A stretch of DNA of 64,000 nt from Sodiomyces alkalinus F11 (GCF_003711515.1 NW_021167090.1:503346-567345); one strand, 5' to 3'; shown: positions 20,885-32,370, numbered from the stretch's first letter. Numbers and translations: made by a program. Notes: generated by a model from the letters alone, not told the origin.

Positions 20885-21170
20885 TAGTAATACTCGTATT
20901 TATACGAATTAATAGTATACGCCTCCCTGTAGGCGCTAAAGATAATATAGCCACGACTACCGTCTAGCTTAAGCCGGAGGAAGTGCTATATATAACGGTT
21001 ATAAGGAGCGCGAGGGTGGGTACCCTCCACATCCTCCTTAACCGTGTACGCAGTATCCTCCTACGGCTCGTTATCGTCTTTATAGGTATCGGCTATATCC
21101 TCGTCCTTATCGATATTATTAACCGTATCCGGGTTAGTATCGTCCTCGTCCTCCTCTTCCTCCCCGTGGT
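20885..21170 (-). pseudogene. Unidentified coding relic with acidic stretch (minus strand)
   Basis: On the minus strand a frame reads an acidic run (HGEEEEDEDDTNPDTVN), then DKDEDIADTYKDDNEP, EDTAYTVKEDVEGTHPRAP, and later LKLDGSRGYIIFSAYREAY. It is broken by TAG and TAA codons, two of them in positions compatible with former TGG. The biased acidic composition in so AT-rich a block suggests a decayed gene rather than chance. I cannot assign a family. Confidence 0.4.
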
Positions 21171-22170
21171 TCACTATAACCACCTTATTACCCTCTCCCT
21201 TAGAGAACCCCTCGAAGGAATCGTTATTAATTATAATAACACTATTATTATTATTCTCTTTATACTTATTAGGAGCGTACTCGCTATCTAATAATAGCTT
21301 AATAACGGGGCTATTACCTTAGTTAACCACTCTAGTAGGAGTGTTATTATTATTATTAGTAATAGTATCTTACTAGCCTAACACTAGCCGTAGCGCTATA
21401 TTCTCCTAGCGTAAATTCTCTATATACTCTATAATAAGCGCTAGCTAATCTTTAGTCAGATTATTAGATATAATAATAAGAATTATCGGCGCGTTATTAG
21501 AAATTATTTAGTATTATAAATAAAGGCTACCCCTTATTACTTATTAATCGTTAACGGGAAATATACAGAACCACTTACCTGTAGTATAAGAACTATGAAT
21601 ATATGCTTAAAGTAGGAAAGAAAAGGATTAGAGAAAGATTATACGAGAAAATGGTTAATATTATTATTATTACTATAGTAAGAGGTTATCTAACCCTAGG
21701 GAACCGCGTATGCCTTCCTTATATCTACCACGATAACACCTTACACCTGCTATTAGACCTCCTGTATCCTTTTATTCTTACTATAATAAGAACCGTGCTG
21801 GTTAACGGTAACACTATAAGCAATCTCTTTATATACTTGCTTTAAGGATATTTTAGGCACGTTATTTATTTATACGATAGTTATTTATAGATTCTTTTTT
21901 ACTTCGTGCTTTAAACTAATTATACTGCCCTTAGGACCTTTATGCCTAAATAACGTTTTAGTTAGACGTGGCTATGTTTACGGTTTAAGGGTGAACGCTT
22001 ATTATCTTCCTCGACTACTCTAAGTGGGAAGAAAGAACCCGGTCTAAATAAAGACGGTTATCCTAAAGAGTTTCGTAATAATACAGGTTCCCTTTACTAG
22101 ATAACTAATCCCTCTTTGATTATCCGCACTTACGCTCCTAAGGATAGGAGTATTTTTAGAGAGGGGTATA

Positions 22171-22301
22171 TTATCAGAATATACAGTGCTTATACGTTAC
22201 TACAGGACTAGCACTAGACTTATATATAGATAGGGGGATCGTAGTCAGGTTAGACCGTCAGAGATACGACGCGTCGAGGTTAAGTAAGCTGGTCAGCTTA
22301 G
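22171..22301 (+). repeat. Inverted repeat A, left arm (~131 bp)
   Basis: Reverse complement of 22573-22703 with few differences, mostly transitions; shared words include ATACAGTGCTTATACGTT and GATAGGGGGATCGTAGTCAGG. Together the two arms flank repeat B, giving a foldback-like unit of about 530 bp. Confidence 0.8.
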
Positions 22302-22337
22302 AAGTCAGCTTAGATCTAGTAAGCTGGTCAGCTTAGG

Positions 22338-22563
22338 AACCAGCTTACGCCTAAACTTAGTCTTAAGGAGGCCTCTCGCCACCCACTTGGTTAGAAGACC
22401 TTAGGTAGGTATAAAGAGGGGAGTGCCTTCTACAGTTCCTAGAGTCTTAGAAGGACTCAATGAATAATCTTATTACGATACCCCCTCTTTAGTTCCTACC
22501 AGTCACTAAGTGATCTTATATCGTTTAGCAGTCGCCTATTACTCCTCACAGTATACCTATAAC
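22338..22563 (-). repeat. Inverted repeat B, right copy (~225 bp)
   Basis: Mate of 19568-19790 in opposite orientation, enclosed between the A arms. Confidence 0.85.
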
Positions 22564-22572
22564 ATTCTAAAT

Positions 22573-22703
22573 CTAAGCTGACTAGCTTACTTGACCTCGA
22601 CGTGTCGTATCTCTGATAGTCTGACCTGACTACGATCCCCCTATCTATGTATAAGTCTAGTGCCAGTCCTGTGGCAACGTATAAGCACTGTATATTCTGA
22701 TAG
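22573..22703 (-). repeat. Inverted repeat A, right arm (~131 bp)
   Basis: Mate of 22171-22301. It starts CTAAGCTGACTAGCTTACTT and ends near TATATTCTGATAGC. Confidence 0.8.
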
Positions 22704-22949
22704 CATTATAGCACCTTGCCAGAGTTTAAGACTAATAGAGTAAGTATATACACTAATCTAATACGTTATAGCTTACTAATACTCTTTAAAGACTGGTAAG
22801 GTGATTATTATAGCTATAGGAGAAGTTTTTTACAGGTATATAGAAGAAAATAGCGACTTATGCTTTAATATAAGTTTATTTCTATTTATAAGAATACTTA
22901 AAGCCTTTAACTAATTATATCTATATAGCGATCGAAATTTTCTTTACTC

Positions 22950-23220
22950 GGCGCCCTTAAAAAACATATCCACACCACCTATTATACCTAGGCCGCCCCT
23001 AGTGCTTCCGGTTCCCTTAACGCGAGGGATAACGCCCTTACCGCGTAGTACTATAAGGCTATACAGAAACTGGCTATAGGGATTAACAAAACCCTTAACA
23101 CTCCTTATAAAGCTAAAGCGGTGGCTAAAGATATATATCTTCGGGTTATGCCTAAAGATACTAATAGAAATATAGGATACTATCCAGAAACGATTCAGAA
23201 ACCATTCCGAGTCTATTACT
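22950..23220 (+). pseudogene. Unidentified coding relic with Trp-to-TAG stops
   Basis: One plus frame reads GALKKHIHTTYYT, stop, AAPSASGSLNARDNALTA, stop, YYKAIQKLAIGINKTLNTP, YKAKAVAKDIYLRVMPKDTN over about 90 codons. Both stops are TAG in a context where TGG (Trp) gives a smooth protein. It looks like a RIP-damaged gene piece, possibly from the host transposon. The family is not recognised. Confidence 0.4.
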
Positions 23221-25200
23221 AATATATCTGATTTCTTAGCCTAATATCCTTCCTATAAAACTAGATATCTTTAGATAGGAAAATAGAGAGCGTTATTAGG
23301 CGTGTATAGAGTAGAACTCTGTTAATCGTAGTATATTGCCTTTCCTGTTTACTATAGTATATTTCACTAATAGTATATATTTCCTAGGCTGCCCCCCTCC
23401 TTACTATAACTATCTTTATACAGTATAGGCTAAATATCGCTATAAGAATATAGCGGATAGGGAAATAGTATCTAGTAAGTCGGTATCTTACTCTAGAATT
23501 AGAGCCTTTAAACTAATAACTCTTCTACTAGAATTTTCGACCCCTGCCCGCCCCCCTCCCTAATATTATCGCATTGATCGGGCGCGTCCTTCTACTCCTA
23601 ATAACGAGGAGTGAATAGTTATTTTGGAAATATTTTAGAAACGTTTCTATAGCGCCGGGCTACTATTTTTACGGCGTTAGTAATAATAACATGGTATATA
23701 TAAAGGCGTTTTTAGTAGTGTTTTTTTATGTTTTTTTCTTGTTTTTTCACTTAATTTTTTTTTTTTGCTAAATAATTATAATAATAAAGAATAACGATCC
23801 CGACGCCTATCTAACTCGATCAATTTAATCGTAGTAATAATTCTCTCTTAAGATTAAGCCGCACTAGTTCTAGCTTATACCGCCGCTTATCTTCGTGCTT
23901 TTACTATTTAATCTTAGCCTCTAATTAACGATCTTTTTGTTCTATTTCGCGTCGGCGTTCCTTAAGAGCTAGATTCCTTTTATTAAAAGATAACGACTCT
24001 TATAAAGCTTAAACATGCCCTAATATAGCGTATTAGTGAAGATTACGTGGAGCGTTTACGCGCTGACTTCGTGCGTGTCTTAGAGGAACTCCACTTAAGG
24101 ACACGCTCTTTATGCTTCTTATTCAAGAGCTTCGCGAATCTGACTCTATACTATCACGGTTTAAACCTCTAAAATCCTCCGGAGGATTAAGAGGTGATCT
24201 CGAAATAGATCGACTAGATATTATTACACGACTCTGTAAGCGCTCGCGAGAAGCTTTATCCCCTTCCGTGTTAACCTACAGATATTTTCGCTCTAGAATA
24301 GTTAAAGGTTAGTAAAACTTTAGACGCGTAATAAAAAATTATATCGCTTATTAGTCCGACCTATTATACTCTTAAGCCGGCCGCTTATCCTAGTATTTCG
24401 CCACGAGCTAAGGACTTAGAGGGAACGCGTTATAAAATCTCTTAAGACTAGATTCTAGTTATAGACACGATATCTATAAATATTAGTAAGTAGAATCAGG
24501 ATATCGCGCTTAATACTTACCCTTTAATAACCTTAAGGATATAGACACTTCGTCTAGTCTATACATATAAGGCTTAGTGTATAACCTCCACCGTATTAGA
24601 ATAGCTCGGAATTAGTGCCTAGTCCTAAGCTAGGATATTTAAGGTAGCTTAATAGAATCTAGTAGCGATATACGGTAATCGCTTATAAGCCGCCTAGTCA
24701 TGGAACTAAGGTATTATCCCTAAAGGATAGGTTAGCTTTCCGAAACGTTTCCGAATCGTTTCTAGATAATACTTATAGCTAATCGCGTTATAAAGCTTAT
24801 TATAATCCTTACTACTCTAGTATTCTAGCAGAGTTATAAGAATATAGTAGGCAGAGCCTTACCCCTTTACTAGGTTACCGCCTAAAATACTCTTAATACC
24901 GCGCCGGAAAAAAATTATATAGAGTCGTATATAGTATAATACCTGAGTTTTCTATAATCTGTGTAGCCGGTATTTTTACTAGAGGTATTTACTAAATCCC
25001 TGGATTATAGGTAAAGTCTAATCTAAAGTTACTCTAAGAAGACCTGTTCCGTGGAGGTATTTCCACTTAATATGAATATTATACTTATCCTCTAGAATCT
25101 TAAAGACCTGGTAAAATATATAAAGATATATTTTTATTATCTCGGAGTTAGTATAGCACCTTATAAGTAGAAGAACTAGACGATATTAGGGATTATTTAG

Positions 25201-25317
25201 AAACGATTCGGAAACGTTTCTAGATATTCAGAAACATTCAGAAACATTCAGAATCATTCAGAATCATTCAGTAAAATTTAGCTGGCACGATTCAGAAACG
25301 ATTCGGAAACGATTCTG
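25201..25317 (+). repeat. Cluster of 11-bp GGAAACGATTC-type repeats
   Basis: Back-to-back copies of GAAACGATTCG and variants (GAAACATTCA, GAATCATTCA) occupy this interval. Further copies lie at about 19392-19425, 23178-23205, 24739-24765 and, inverted (CGAATCGTTTC), at 26016-26040 and 27248-27275. They occur only inside the AT-rich block. Confidence 0.7.
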
Positions 25318-27404
25318 GAGTATACCTCTTTCTGAGGTATAGCTATACTAGGCCTGAATAATTTCCTTTTACTTAAGTCCGTTAATATATTTATAATTTG
25401 CGTCGACGAAAAACGATATTATATCGGGAAAGGTCTACTATTTTACCTACTTATAAAAAAAACAGATTACTATATAATTCCTCTCGGATTAGTATAAATA
25501 CTAAATATACTAAGGGAATATTATTAGAATACGCTTATAAAATATAATTAAAGTATACTTATGTATACTCATTAGTTTACCTCTTTTATCTGCTTAAGTA
25601 ATAAAGTAAGACTATAACCGCTCTAAGGAAATAGGATAATCTACTACTTACAAATAATATACTTAAGGTAATCGCTACTCGTAAGACTAGTATAGATATC
25701 AATAATGGTTTTTTCTCTATATTCGGCGATGAACTCTTTAAGTTTACTCGACTTAAGGAACACGTTTAATTTAATAATCGGATTTTTAATCTTTATAAGG
25801 ACTCTTATAATCCTATTAATAATAGAAGGGGGGGCTTTTAAAGGAGGTGGCGGAGGATAAGTGTATATTCTATAGGAGGTTATAATAATCTATAGCGTTA
25901 TGCCGAAATCGTATAGAATAAAAAATCTAAACTCGACGTCGTATTTTCGTATTTGAATTTACCTAGGGCCTCTGATATAAACTTTATCTATTTAGAAAAA
26001 TTAGTAAATAGATCCCGAATCGTTTCCGAATCGTTTTTAGGCTATTTCTGGATATACGTACTATATATCCGGCGCTTCCTGCGATTTGTCGCGAATAAAT
26101 AGTATATCTTATCGGGATTTATTAGCGCGCCGTGTATTACGGGATTAAGACTCTATTTAATAAGATCTAGGTAAGGGTAGAAGATCGATAGAATAATAGT
26201 AACGAGATAGGAACGCGTCGCGTCGGCGGGGGTCTAAGACTAGTATCGTATATAATATTATTAAAAGTCCGTAAGATACTTTAGTTTATTAGGAATAGTT
26301 TTAATAATATAACGTATTAAATAGTAATACTTACGTGGTAGCCGCTAGAATCTACTATTAGTATATATATGTCTTACGCGTTCATATAAGTAATCTTTTT
26401 ACTAAATCTTACCTATATTGCCTATACCTATCTTAAACCGTATTAATGATTTATCTTAAGGGTATCCTATATATCTCTTAATTACTTACCTAATAGCCTT
26501 TTTCTATAGCGTAAGGTCTTTTACGTCTACGCGTTATTAACTAATTTCGTTAAGGAGTTATAGACTAACACGATCGTGATAGAAGTCTATTATAGATAGA
26601 TATTAACACGCTTTACTACCTTAATAAGTATACGTATAACGGAAAACTAGAGCGTCTCTAAGCGTAGCGCTTATAGAACGCGATGCAGGTTACTTTTAAG
26701 CTATCTTGTACTAGATCTATATTAGGTTAAGTTAATAATTATAATATAGATAACGAAGAAAGGAATAACCTACTATTTTCTATAGACTCTTTTTCTCCTC
26801 GTTACTTAAAACGTCCGCTAGAATAATAATTACTATACCCGTAACGCAGCTTTTAGGTATCTCGGGTATCCTAGCTATATATAGAATTTTATTAACTTAT
26901 ATAGCTTAAGAGCCTAGGGTAAGTCTACTATTAGTATAGGTAAAAGCAGAGATTAGGATTAGGTTATTTTAGACTTTTAATAGAATCTAATCTATATTAG
27001 TAAAAGAAACTAAAAAGTATGAATTAATAGATATATACCTATTATACTTTATTCCTTCTAATTATATATCTAGTAGGTCGACGATTCGAATATAGTCTAT
27101 ATAAATATAGTCTTAGATTCTTATTCTTAAGAAATCTTAGATTATAAAAATTATTTTCTTAATATTCTGGCTCTAGTAGCTCCTTAGCTAAATCTTACTA
27201 TCAGGATCTATTTCCGAATCGAAATTTATAATATCCGTCTCTTAAAACATTTCCGAATCGTTTCCGAATCGTTTCCTAGCTATTTCACGTCACCACTATC
27301 TTAATTTATTCATCTTCTCGCTATCTTACCCCTTAATTATCTACCCCTCTATTAAGGCCTAACGCTTACTTAAGGCATCCGCGTATATTATATGATCTAG
27401 CACT

Positions 27405-27507
27405 AACCACCCCCTATACCTACCCTTAGCTTAACTTTTCGCCCTACTCAGACCCATACCTACCCTTAGCTTAGCCTCCGAGTTTAATATCAGTTTATCT
27501 ACAACCA
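27405..27507 (-). repeat. Right terminal inverted repeat (~100 bp)
   Basis: This is the mate of 19045-19143 in opposite orientation. It has the same two subterminal copies (CTACCCTTAGCTTA near 27420 and again near 27460), with extra C-to-T changes. Confidence 0.78.
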
Positions 27508-27516
27508 CAGTTATAT
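27508..27516 (+). repeat. 9-bp target-site duplication, right copy (CAGTTATAT)
   Basis: Identical to 19036-19044 and in the same orientation, directly outside the right TIR. Confidence 0.75.
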
Positions 27517-29486
27517 GTCCAGAGGTAGGCACGACCCTGGAGGTGCTGATGGTTGGGTGAATGGACCTGACCCGGGATGCACCTACCCTACTGTAGATAG
27601 GCCACTATTCGCAGCTGCAGGAACCACTTAGTAGATAATGTGTGAGAGGAGTACGTAGAGTGATGTACATGCCGTAGGTAACTCAAATTATATGCGGGAC
27701 TTCTTATGGGCAAAAGAATGAATTGTCAGGGTGCCATAAATTTGTTATAATATGGATGGCTTTCGCCTTATCTACGTTGTACCTTAAGAGTTATCATGAA
27801 ATAATTCGGAGTTGAAAAGTCTGGTTTCGGCTCAGATTTCTTTCGATTCTCAACAGGACGGGCCGATATGACTTCAAAGAGACCGAGGTAATGAATGATA
27901 AAACGATGTCTCCCCCCTCTCGTTTTCCTTTAAAATAAATTCACAGGAATAAATAAGAGCAATGAGAGAAGGAAAAGAACGAAGAACCAAACGAAGAAGA
28001 TGGAGGGGCCGCTGGGTGTCGACCCACGGAGGGCCAGCTGGGGATCAGGGATCTCGGGATGAAAGAAAAGCCGCTTGTGACGGACAGCAAACAGCAAACA
28101 GGATGTTGAATGACGAGCTTTCTCCTATTCCGATCCAAGTTTCTTCTCGATGTCCGAGTCTGGCGGCCGATGAGTAATTACACATCTGCAACTCCAGCAC
28201 CAGGCCATGCGCTTACGGATTATCATGCTCCCCTGAACCTATGTAACAACCTGACCCTCGAGTTATCTTGGTGCTGGTTGGCGCTTTTTGTTCTACGAAA
28301 TAGGGCCCTTGTTGTGCCTATTATCCTTGTGAAAGAGTGACTGGTCATCGAAACACGCCTTTCTGGGGCAACAAATCGGGCAAGACGAATGAGAAGGTAC
28401 GTTTGGGAATACGGAGGACGGATATCCGTGCATCAACATCATGGTAGCCTGGGTGGTGTGTCTCCAGCTTGGGTTTTCAGCTTGTGCTCAGGATACGAGG
28501 CGTTGAGCGTTGTCTTTGGCTGTTGGCCCGTTGATCATCTAGGATGCACCCATCTTTTCTTCACAGGGTTTAGCGTTATGTTTTTCAGCAGGTCGCGACC
28601 TCAGCCAAACTACACGTGTATTTCAGGTACCAAAGGCACATAGGTACATACCAAAACATTTGAACGATTTCGGAACAGAACAGGTTGCTGCTTAAAGGCT
28701 GGGCATCATAAGACCTGGCTATTATCCCTAAGGTAGCCTCCAGTTAAGGAAATATCTGACCATCCGTATCTAACTTGGGCCCATATACACTACATCACTT
28801 TCTAGTAAGTAAGGTATCGTGAATCACGGAGTGCTTGGTACACGTGTACGAAGCTGTGTACACTAGAGAAGTACTTGAGAGGTACCCACCGCACCTCATT
28901 CCAGGATTTGCGACGGACCCATTGTTAGCCGCATGGTCGGATTATCGTGATACGTTGTGTTGGAACCCCTTGGTCTGATATTAGGTAATGCGTGTATACA
29001 GTCTGATTCTATTTCGTACACGGTTGATTGAACTGTAAATCCTTGTCCCACAAGAGCAGATGAGCACAGTGCAATGTACCATGTAGCTAGCTGGTCATTA
29101 CCTAAGCTCACTAATTTCGGTGCTGTGCCGGCCGTTGAAAAATGTCGTCTCGGCATCTCTTTGCCCTCTGCTTTCCAAACTTCCAATTCCTCATGGTTCA
29201 TGGAGACTATACCATGCGTCCGACTCTTTGGAAATTTCCAAGGCAGTTGATTATTATGAATTCGCCGAGCAGAGAACGCATAACTAACCTGTAGGCCCAA
29301 TGTAAGCGGTGCGTGTGGACAGCGGGACGCCCAGCTCGCCACGAGTCCCACTACTCCGACAACACTTCTTACCGTTGCGCTCTATTCCCACCTACGAATA
29401 CCTTCTATTAGTACGAGATACGGATAGCAAGGTACTCTCGCTTGCTCTATCCATGCCCATTCAATGAGACATACAGCCCGGTGTTC
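27517..29486. other. Intergenic region right of the transposon relic
   Basis: G+C returns to the level of the genic flanks. No supported gene. The best frame is 151 codons on the minus strand (28896-29351), with no recognisable motif and ordinary composition; it is left uncalled. Confidence 0.5.
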
Positions 29487-31574
29487 TTAGCCGCCCCCCA
29501 CCACCGCGTCGATTGTCCTCGTGGTCCAGCTCGTCATGTCTTCTTCGGGCTTGACCGCTGTACCCTCCCGGGCCGAACTCGCTCTCGATGATGATTCGTC
29601 TTCCACATCGTTTTTCGCGTTTAGCTTTGCTTCGTCATCTCCCTCTCGATCCATGACCCCCCGTTCGGGTCTGAAATGCATCCATATCTCGTTGCCGTCA
29701 TCCCAGTCCACTAATAAGCCCCTCTTTCCCTTTCCCTTTTCCTCTTTTTTCCTTGTCCACCTTAGCCATCTCCTCGCCCGCAGCCTCAGCTCGTTGTCCA
29801 CCCGCAGTCGCGACGCGATCCACTTCTCCTCCGGCCGGTGCTCCTTTGTCACCTCGGCCTCGGGCTCCACCGCCGTCCGCAGGATCCCTTCGTCGGGCCA
29901 AAAGTCCACGCCCCGCGCCCCCTCCACCTGCTCCGCCGACAACACGAGCCTGAGAAACTCCATCGACGGCGCCACAGTCAGGTACAGCGCCCGCAGGGGG
30001 TTTACCAGCGTCTTGCACAGGAGATCCATCCAAGTCGGGTACAGGACCCCGAAGTCCGTCTGCGACAGGTGCGTCGAGCCACGGATCGTCATCATCCACG
30101 ATCGCCCTCGGCCGCTCGTTGCCGCCTCCCGGCAGACGCCTACCACGCGGTCGAAGTTTTCCTCCCAGTGCATGAACGCCTCGGACCCGATCGAGAGGAG
30201 CGGCTTATCGATGACGCCCGTCCCTTCCGCCGCCCCGGCCGACGGCGTCGCCGGGCCCCACGCGTCCAGCGCGATGCCCTGTCCCACCCACTCGAACCGC
30301 CTCTCCGTCCGCAGGCATTGCACCGTCGTGGCCCCGCCGAAGGAGTGGCCCATGACCGTCACGCCCTCGTCCAGGTAAAGACGACCCTCCCACGCCGCCC
30401 AGTCGATGCCTTCGAGCCCCTTCGAGCTCGACCCCACGTTGCCCTTGCGCCGCAGGTTCGCGGCCGCCACCTCCCGGCCGGCCCCCTCGTTGATCCGCCC
30501 CAGCACGTAGACGGCCTCCTCGATCTCGGCCAGCCGCATCTCGATCTGGGCCGTCCTCAGCTTCGTGTCCACCCCGTGCGCGCTGTGCGGGGAGGTGTCC
30601 TGCACGTTGCCCTTGGGGAAGAGGTAGTCGACGTAGTACTGCTGCGGCGCCGCCCTGCCCTCGCGCTGCGGCTTCTTCATCCTCTTCCCCCGCGCGTCCG
30701 ACACGTTCAGGTTCGCCTCGGGATCGACTTGCACGTCCGAGAGCTGGCGGTTTTCCGGCAGGTTGACGTAGGTCCGCGCCCCGCTGCCGTCGCGGTGCTC
30801 CATGGCCACCACCACGAAACCGTAGCTCGCTAGCTCGCCGCAAATGGTGCTGTACGCCGTCCGCGACCCGCCGAGCCCGTGGCTGAACACGATGACGGGG
30901 AATCTCGGCCGCCGCCCCGTGCCGTCGGCCGTTTGCCGCGTCTGGTCTCTCGGGTCGTCGTCTTTTGCACGGCAGGGCGGCCATCGCCCCGTCAGCTGCG
31001 CGTTCCGAAACGCTGGGAGCTTGGTGAACATGGACGTGCAGGCAATGTAAGCGGTGACAGGGGCATGCGGGATGTTCAGGAAGTTGGAGTATCCCCTGCA
31101 GGTCTGTATTCTGGGCCGCGGCAGCCAATTCGCCCTTGCCTGCTGCGGGCTCTTTTTCCCTTTGTGCCTCTGCCCCATCCCCCCCTTCTTCCCACGTCTC
31201 TCCTTCTTACTCTGCTCTTCGCCGTCTTGCTTGTCGATGTGTGGGTCGCACGGGTAGTAGACGGAGAAGAGGACGGTATCGAGTCGAAGGAGAGGAGCGT
31301 TGTTCCGCTGCAGCTTCGACACGGTTCTGGGCCCACGGACGGGACATTCCATCTCGAGGTAGCTGACAGCATGAGGGCCGGTGTAGTAAGGTAAGGTATG
31401 GAGAAAGCGCTCCCTCAGTGTCCGAGGGGGGTGGACACGAGACAAGCGATTCTGCTCCTCCGCTGTGGGTGGAGGCTTGGGAGACGGCGATTCTGATGTC
31501 CAAGACTGTTGATCTCCGGATTTCTGTGACGACTCCGTTTCAAAAGACACGGGCAGTGCCTTTGTCACGTCCAT
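29487..31574 (-). CDS. Platelet-activating-factor acetylhydrolase-like phospholipase (PAF-AH II type)
   Basis: This is a single-exon gene of 695 residues. The fold is an alpha/beta hydrolase of the plasma/type II PAF-acetylhydrolase family, serine esterases that cleave short or oxidised acyl chains from phospholipids. Visible motifs are the early FLHTLPYYTGPHAVSYLEME region and VIVFSHGLGGSRTAYS, which supplies the oxyanion hole. The nucleophile is in GHSFGG (Ser411). The acid is in IALDAWGP (Asp437) and the histidine in GSTHLSQTDF (His502). The linker after FHTL is expanded by a Lys/Arg/Gly-rich insert near residues 120-150. The C terminus has a long charged extension (RWTRKKEEKGKGKRG, then acidic). 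No signal peptide is apparent, so an intracellular, perhaps membrane-associated enzyme is likely. All triad residues are present, so it should be active. Confidence 0.92.
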   Translation of the reverse strand: MDVTKALPVSFETESSQKSGDQQSWTSESPSPKPPPTAEEQNRLSRVHPPRTLRERFLHTLPYYTGPHAVSYLEMECPVRGPRTVSKLQRNNAPLLRLDTVLFSVYYPCDPHIDKQDGEEQSKKERRGKKGGMGQRHKGKKSPQQARANWLPRPRIQTCRGYSNFLNIPHAPVTAYIACTSMFTKLPAFRNAQLTGRWPPCRAKDDDPRDQTRQTADGTGRRPRFPVIVFSHGLGGSRTAYSTICGELASYGFVVVAMEHRDGSGARTYVNLPENRQLSDVQVDPEANLNVSDARGKRMKKPQREGRAAPQQYYVDYLFPKGNVQDTSPHSAHGVDTKLRTAQIEMRLAEIEEAVYVLGRINEGAGREVAAANLRRKGNVGSSSKGLEGIDWAAWEGRLYLDEGVTVMGHSFGGATTVQCLRTERRFEWVGQGIALDAWGPATPSAGAAEGTGVIDKPLLSIGSEAFMHWEENFDRVVGVCREAATSGRGRSWMMTIRGSTHLSQTDFGVLYPTWMDLLCKTLVNPLRALYLTVAPSMEFLRLVLSAEQVEGARGVDFWPDEGILRTAVEPEAEVTKEHRPEEKWIASRLRVDNELRLRARRWLRWTRKKEEKGKGKRGLLVDWDDGNEIWMHFRPERGVMDREGDDEAKLNAKNDVEDESSSRASSAREGTAVKPEEDMTSWTTRTIDAVVGGG

Positions 31575-32370
31575 CCCCGAATTCGTTTCCGGCCTGTTTT
31601 CTTGCGCCCTGGTCCAGCTATTGCGAGATCGTCTCGCAGATTACCTTAGGTAGGTTGGTGGTGTTGTCCGACGTGCACAAAGGCAAGTCCAATAGCGGTA
31701 TTCTTGCGTCTACTCGAGAGGAGAAATGACTTACTCTGCAGACGGCGCTTTGTTGTTGTGTTGAACAGGTATGCAACCTACCTTACCTGTAGTTACTCCG
31801 TAACATTTCAAGGAAGACAGGGTGAAACCGTCTTGGACAAGGAGAACACTGACTGACATATGCGAGATGAAATGGTTGCGCTTTCCTCATCTTGGGATGT
31901 CGTGTGCGTTTGTACGAACAATACCTGCTTGTATTCGTAAGGTAACTCCCAGTTTGGAAAGATAACCCCTGATTATTGACGTCATATCTCGCTACATTCA
32001 CATAGGTACCTTAAGGTCCCTTAAGGTACATTACATAAGGCACGAAGATCAGAACTCTCCAAGCTGCACCCCCACAGAACCCCCCACTGCACTCGCTGCC
32101 CGATGCATCACGAACTCTTGCGATTCACGACTGTTTTTGACCGTGGCAAGCCAGAATCCCAGGGGAAATAGGTATAGGGAACCGTCGTCAACGAGGAAAA
32201 CATAGGATCTATTTTGAAAGACACACAAATATGCAGCATCCCAACCAGTAACCGATAATACGTCAAGCTCAACCCACCAAACAGCGCTAGGGTTCTGTCT
32301 TCGGCTTCCTTCCTCTTGTGAGCCCTGCGCCGTTCCCACTTGCAGCGACATGCGGACAGAAAGACGCATC
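31575..32370. other. Intergenic region
   Basis: No coding content supported. It carries several short palindromic words (CCTTAGGTAGG at 31644; AGGTACCTTAAGGTCCCTTAAGG near 32005). Confidence 0.5.

Larger units (their letters stand above)
19045..27507. mobile_element. 8.46-kb RIP-degraded transposon relic with ~100-bp TIRs (Mutator-like by structure)
   Basis: This is one AT-rich block, clearly lower in G+C than both flanks, with stops in all frames and no open frame beyond about 100 codons. Its ends are imperfect inverted repeats of about 100 bp, flanked by a perfect 9-bp direct duplication. Long TIRs plus a 9-bp duplication are typical of Mutator-like elements (for example Hop of Fusarium, about 99-bp TIRs and 9-bp duplications), but no transposase could be read, so the superfamily is inferred from structure. 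Differences between the arms are mainly G-to-A/C-to-T, and internal coding relics have TAG where TGG is expected; both fit RIP, which turns CpA into TpA. The block contains a gypsy fragment, nested inverted repeats and 11-bp repeat arrays, so it may be a composite of several insertions. Confidence 0.72.

Noticed and set aside
25201..25317. CRISPR-like repeat cluster
   Set aside because: The units are 10-11 bp and directly adjacent, without unique spacers, in a eukaryotic transposon relic.
19036..27516. hAT superfamily assignment (8-bp duplication)
   Set aside because: The duplication reads as a perfect 9 bp and the TIRs are about 100 bp, which fits Mutator-like elements better than the short TIRs of hAT; not excluded.
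28896..29351. 151-codon minus-strand frame
   Set aside because: Ordinary composition but no motif, no clear promoter context and no codon bias like the real genes.
29838..30833. 331-codon plus-strand frame (Arg/His/Pro-rich)
   Set aside because: Shadow of the PAF-acetylhydrolase-like gene; no domain and biased composition.
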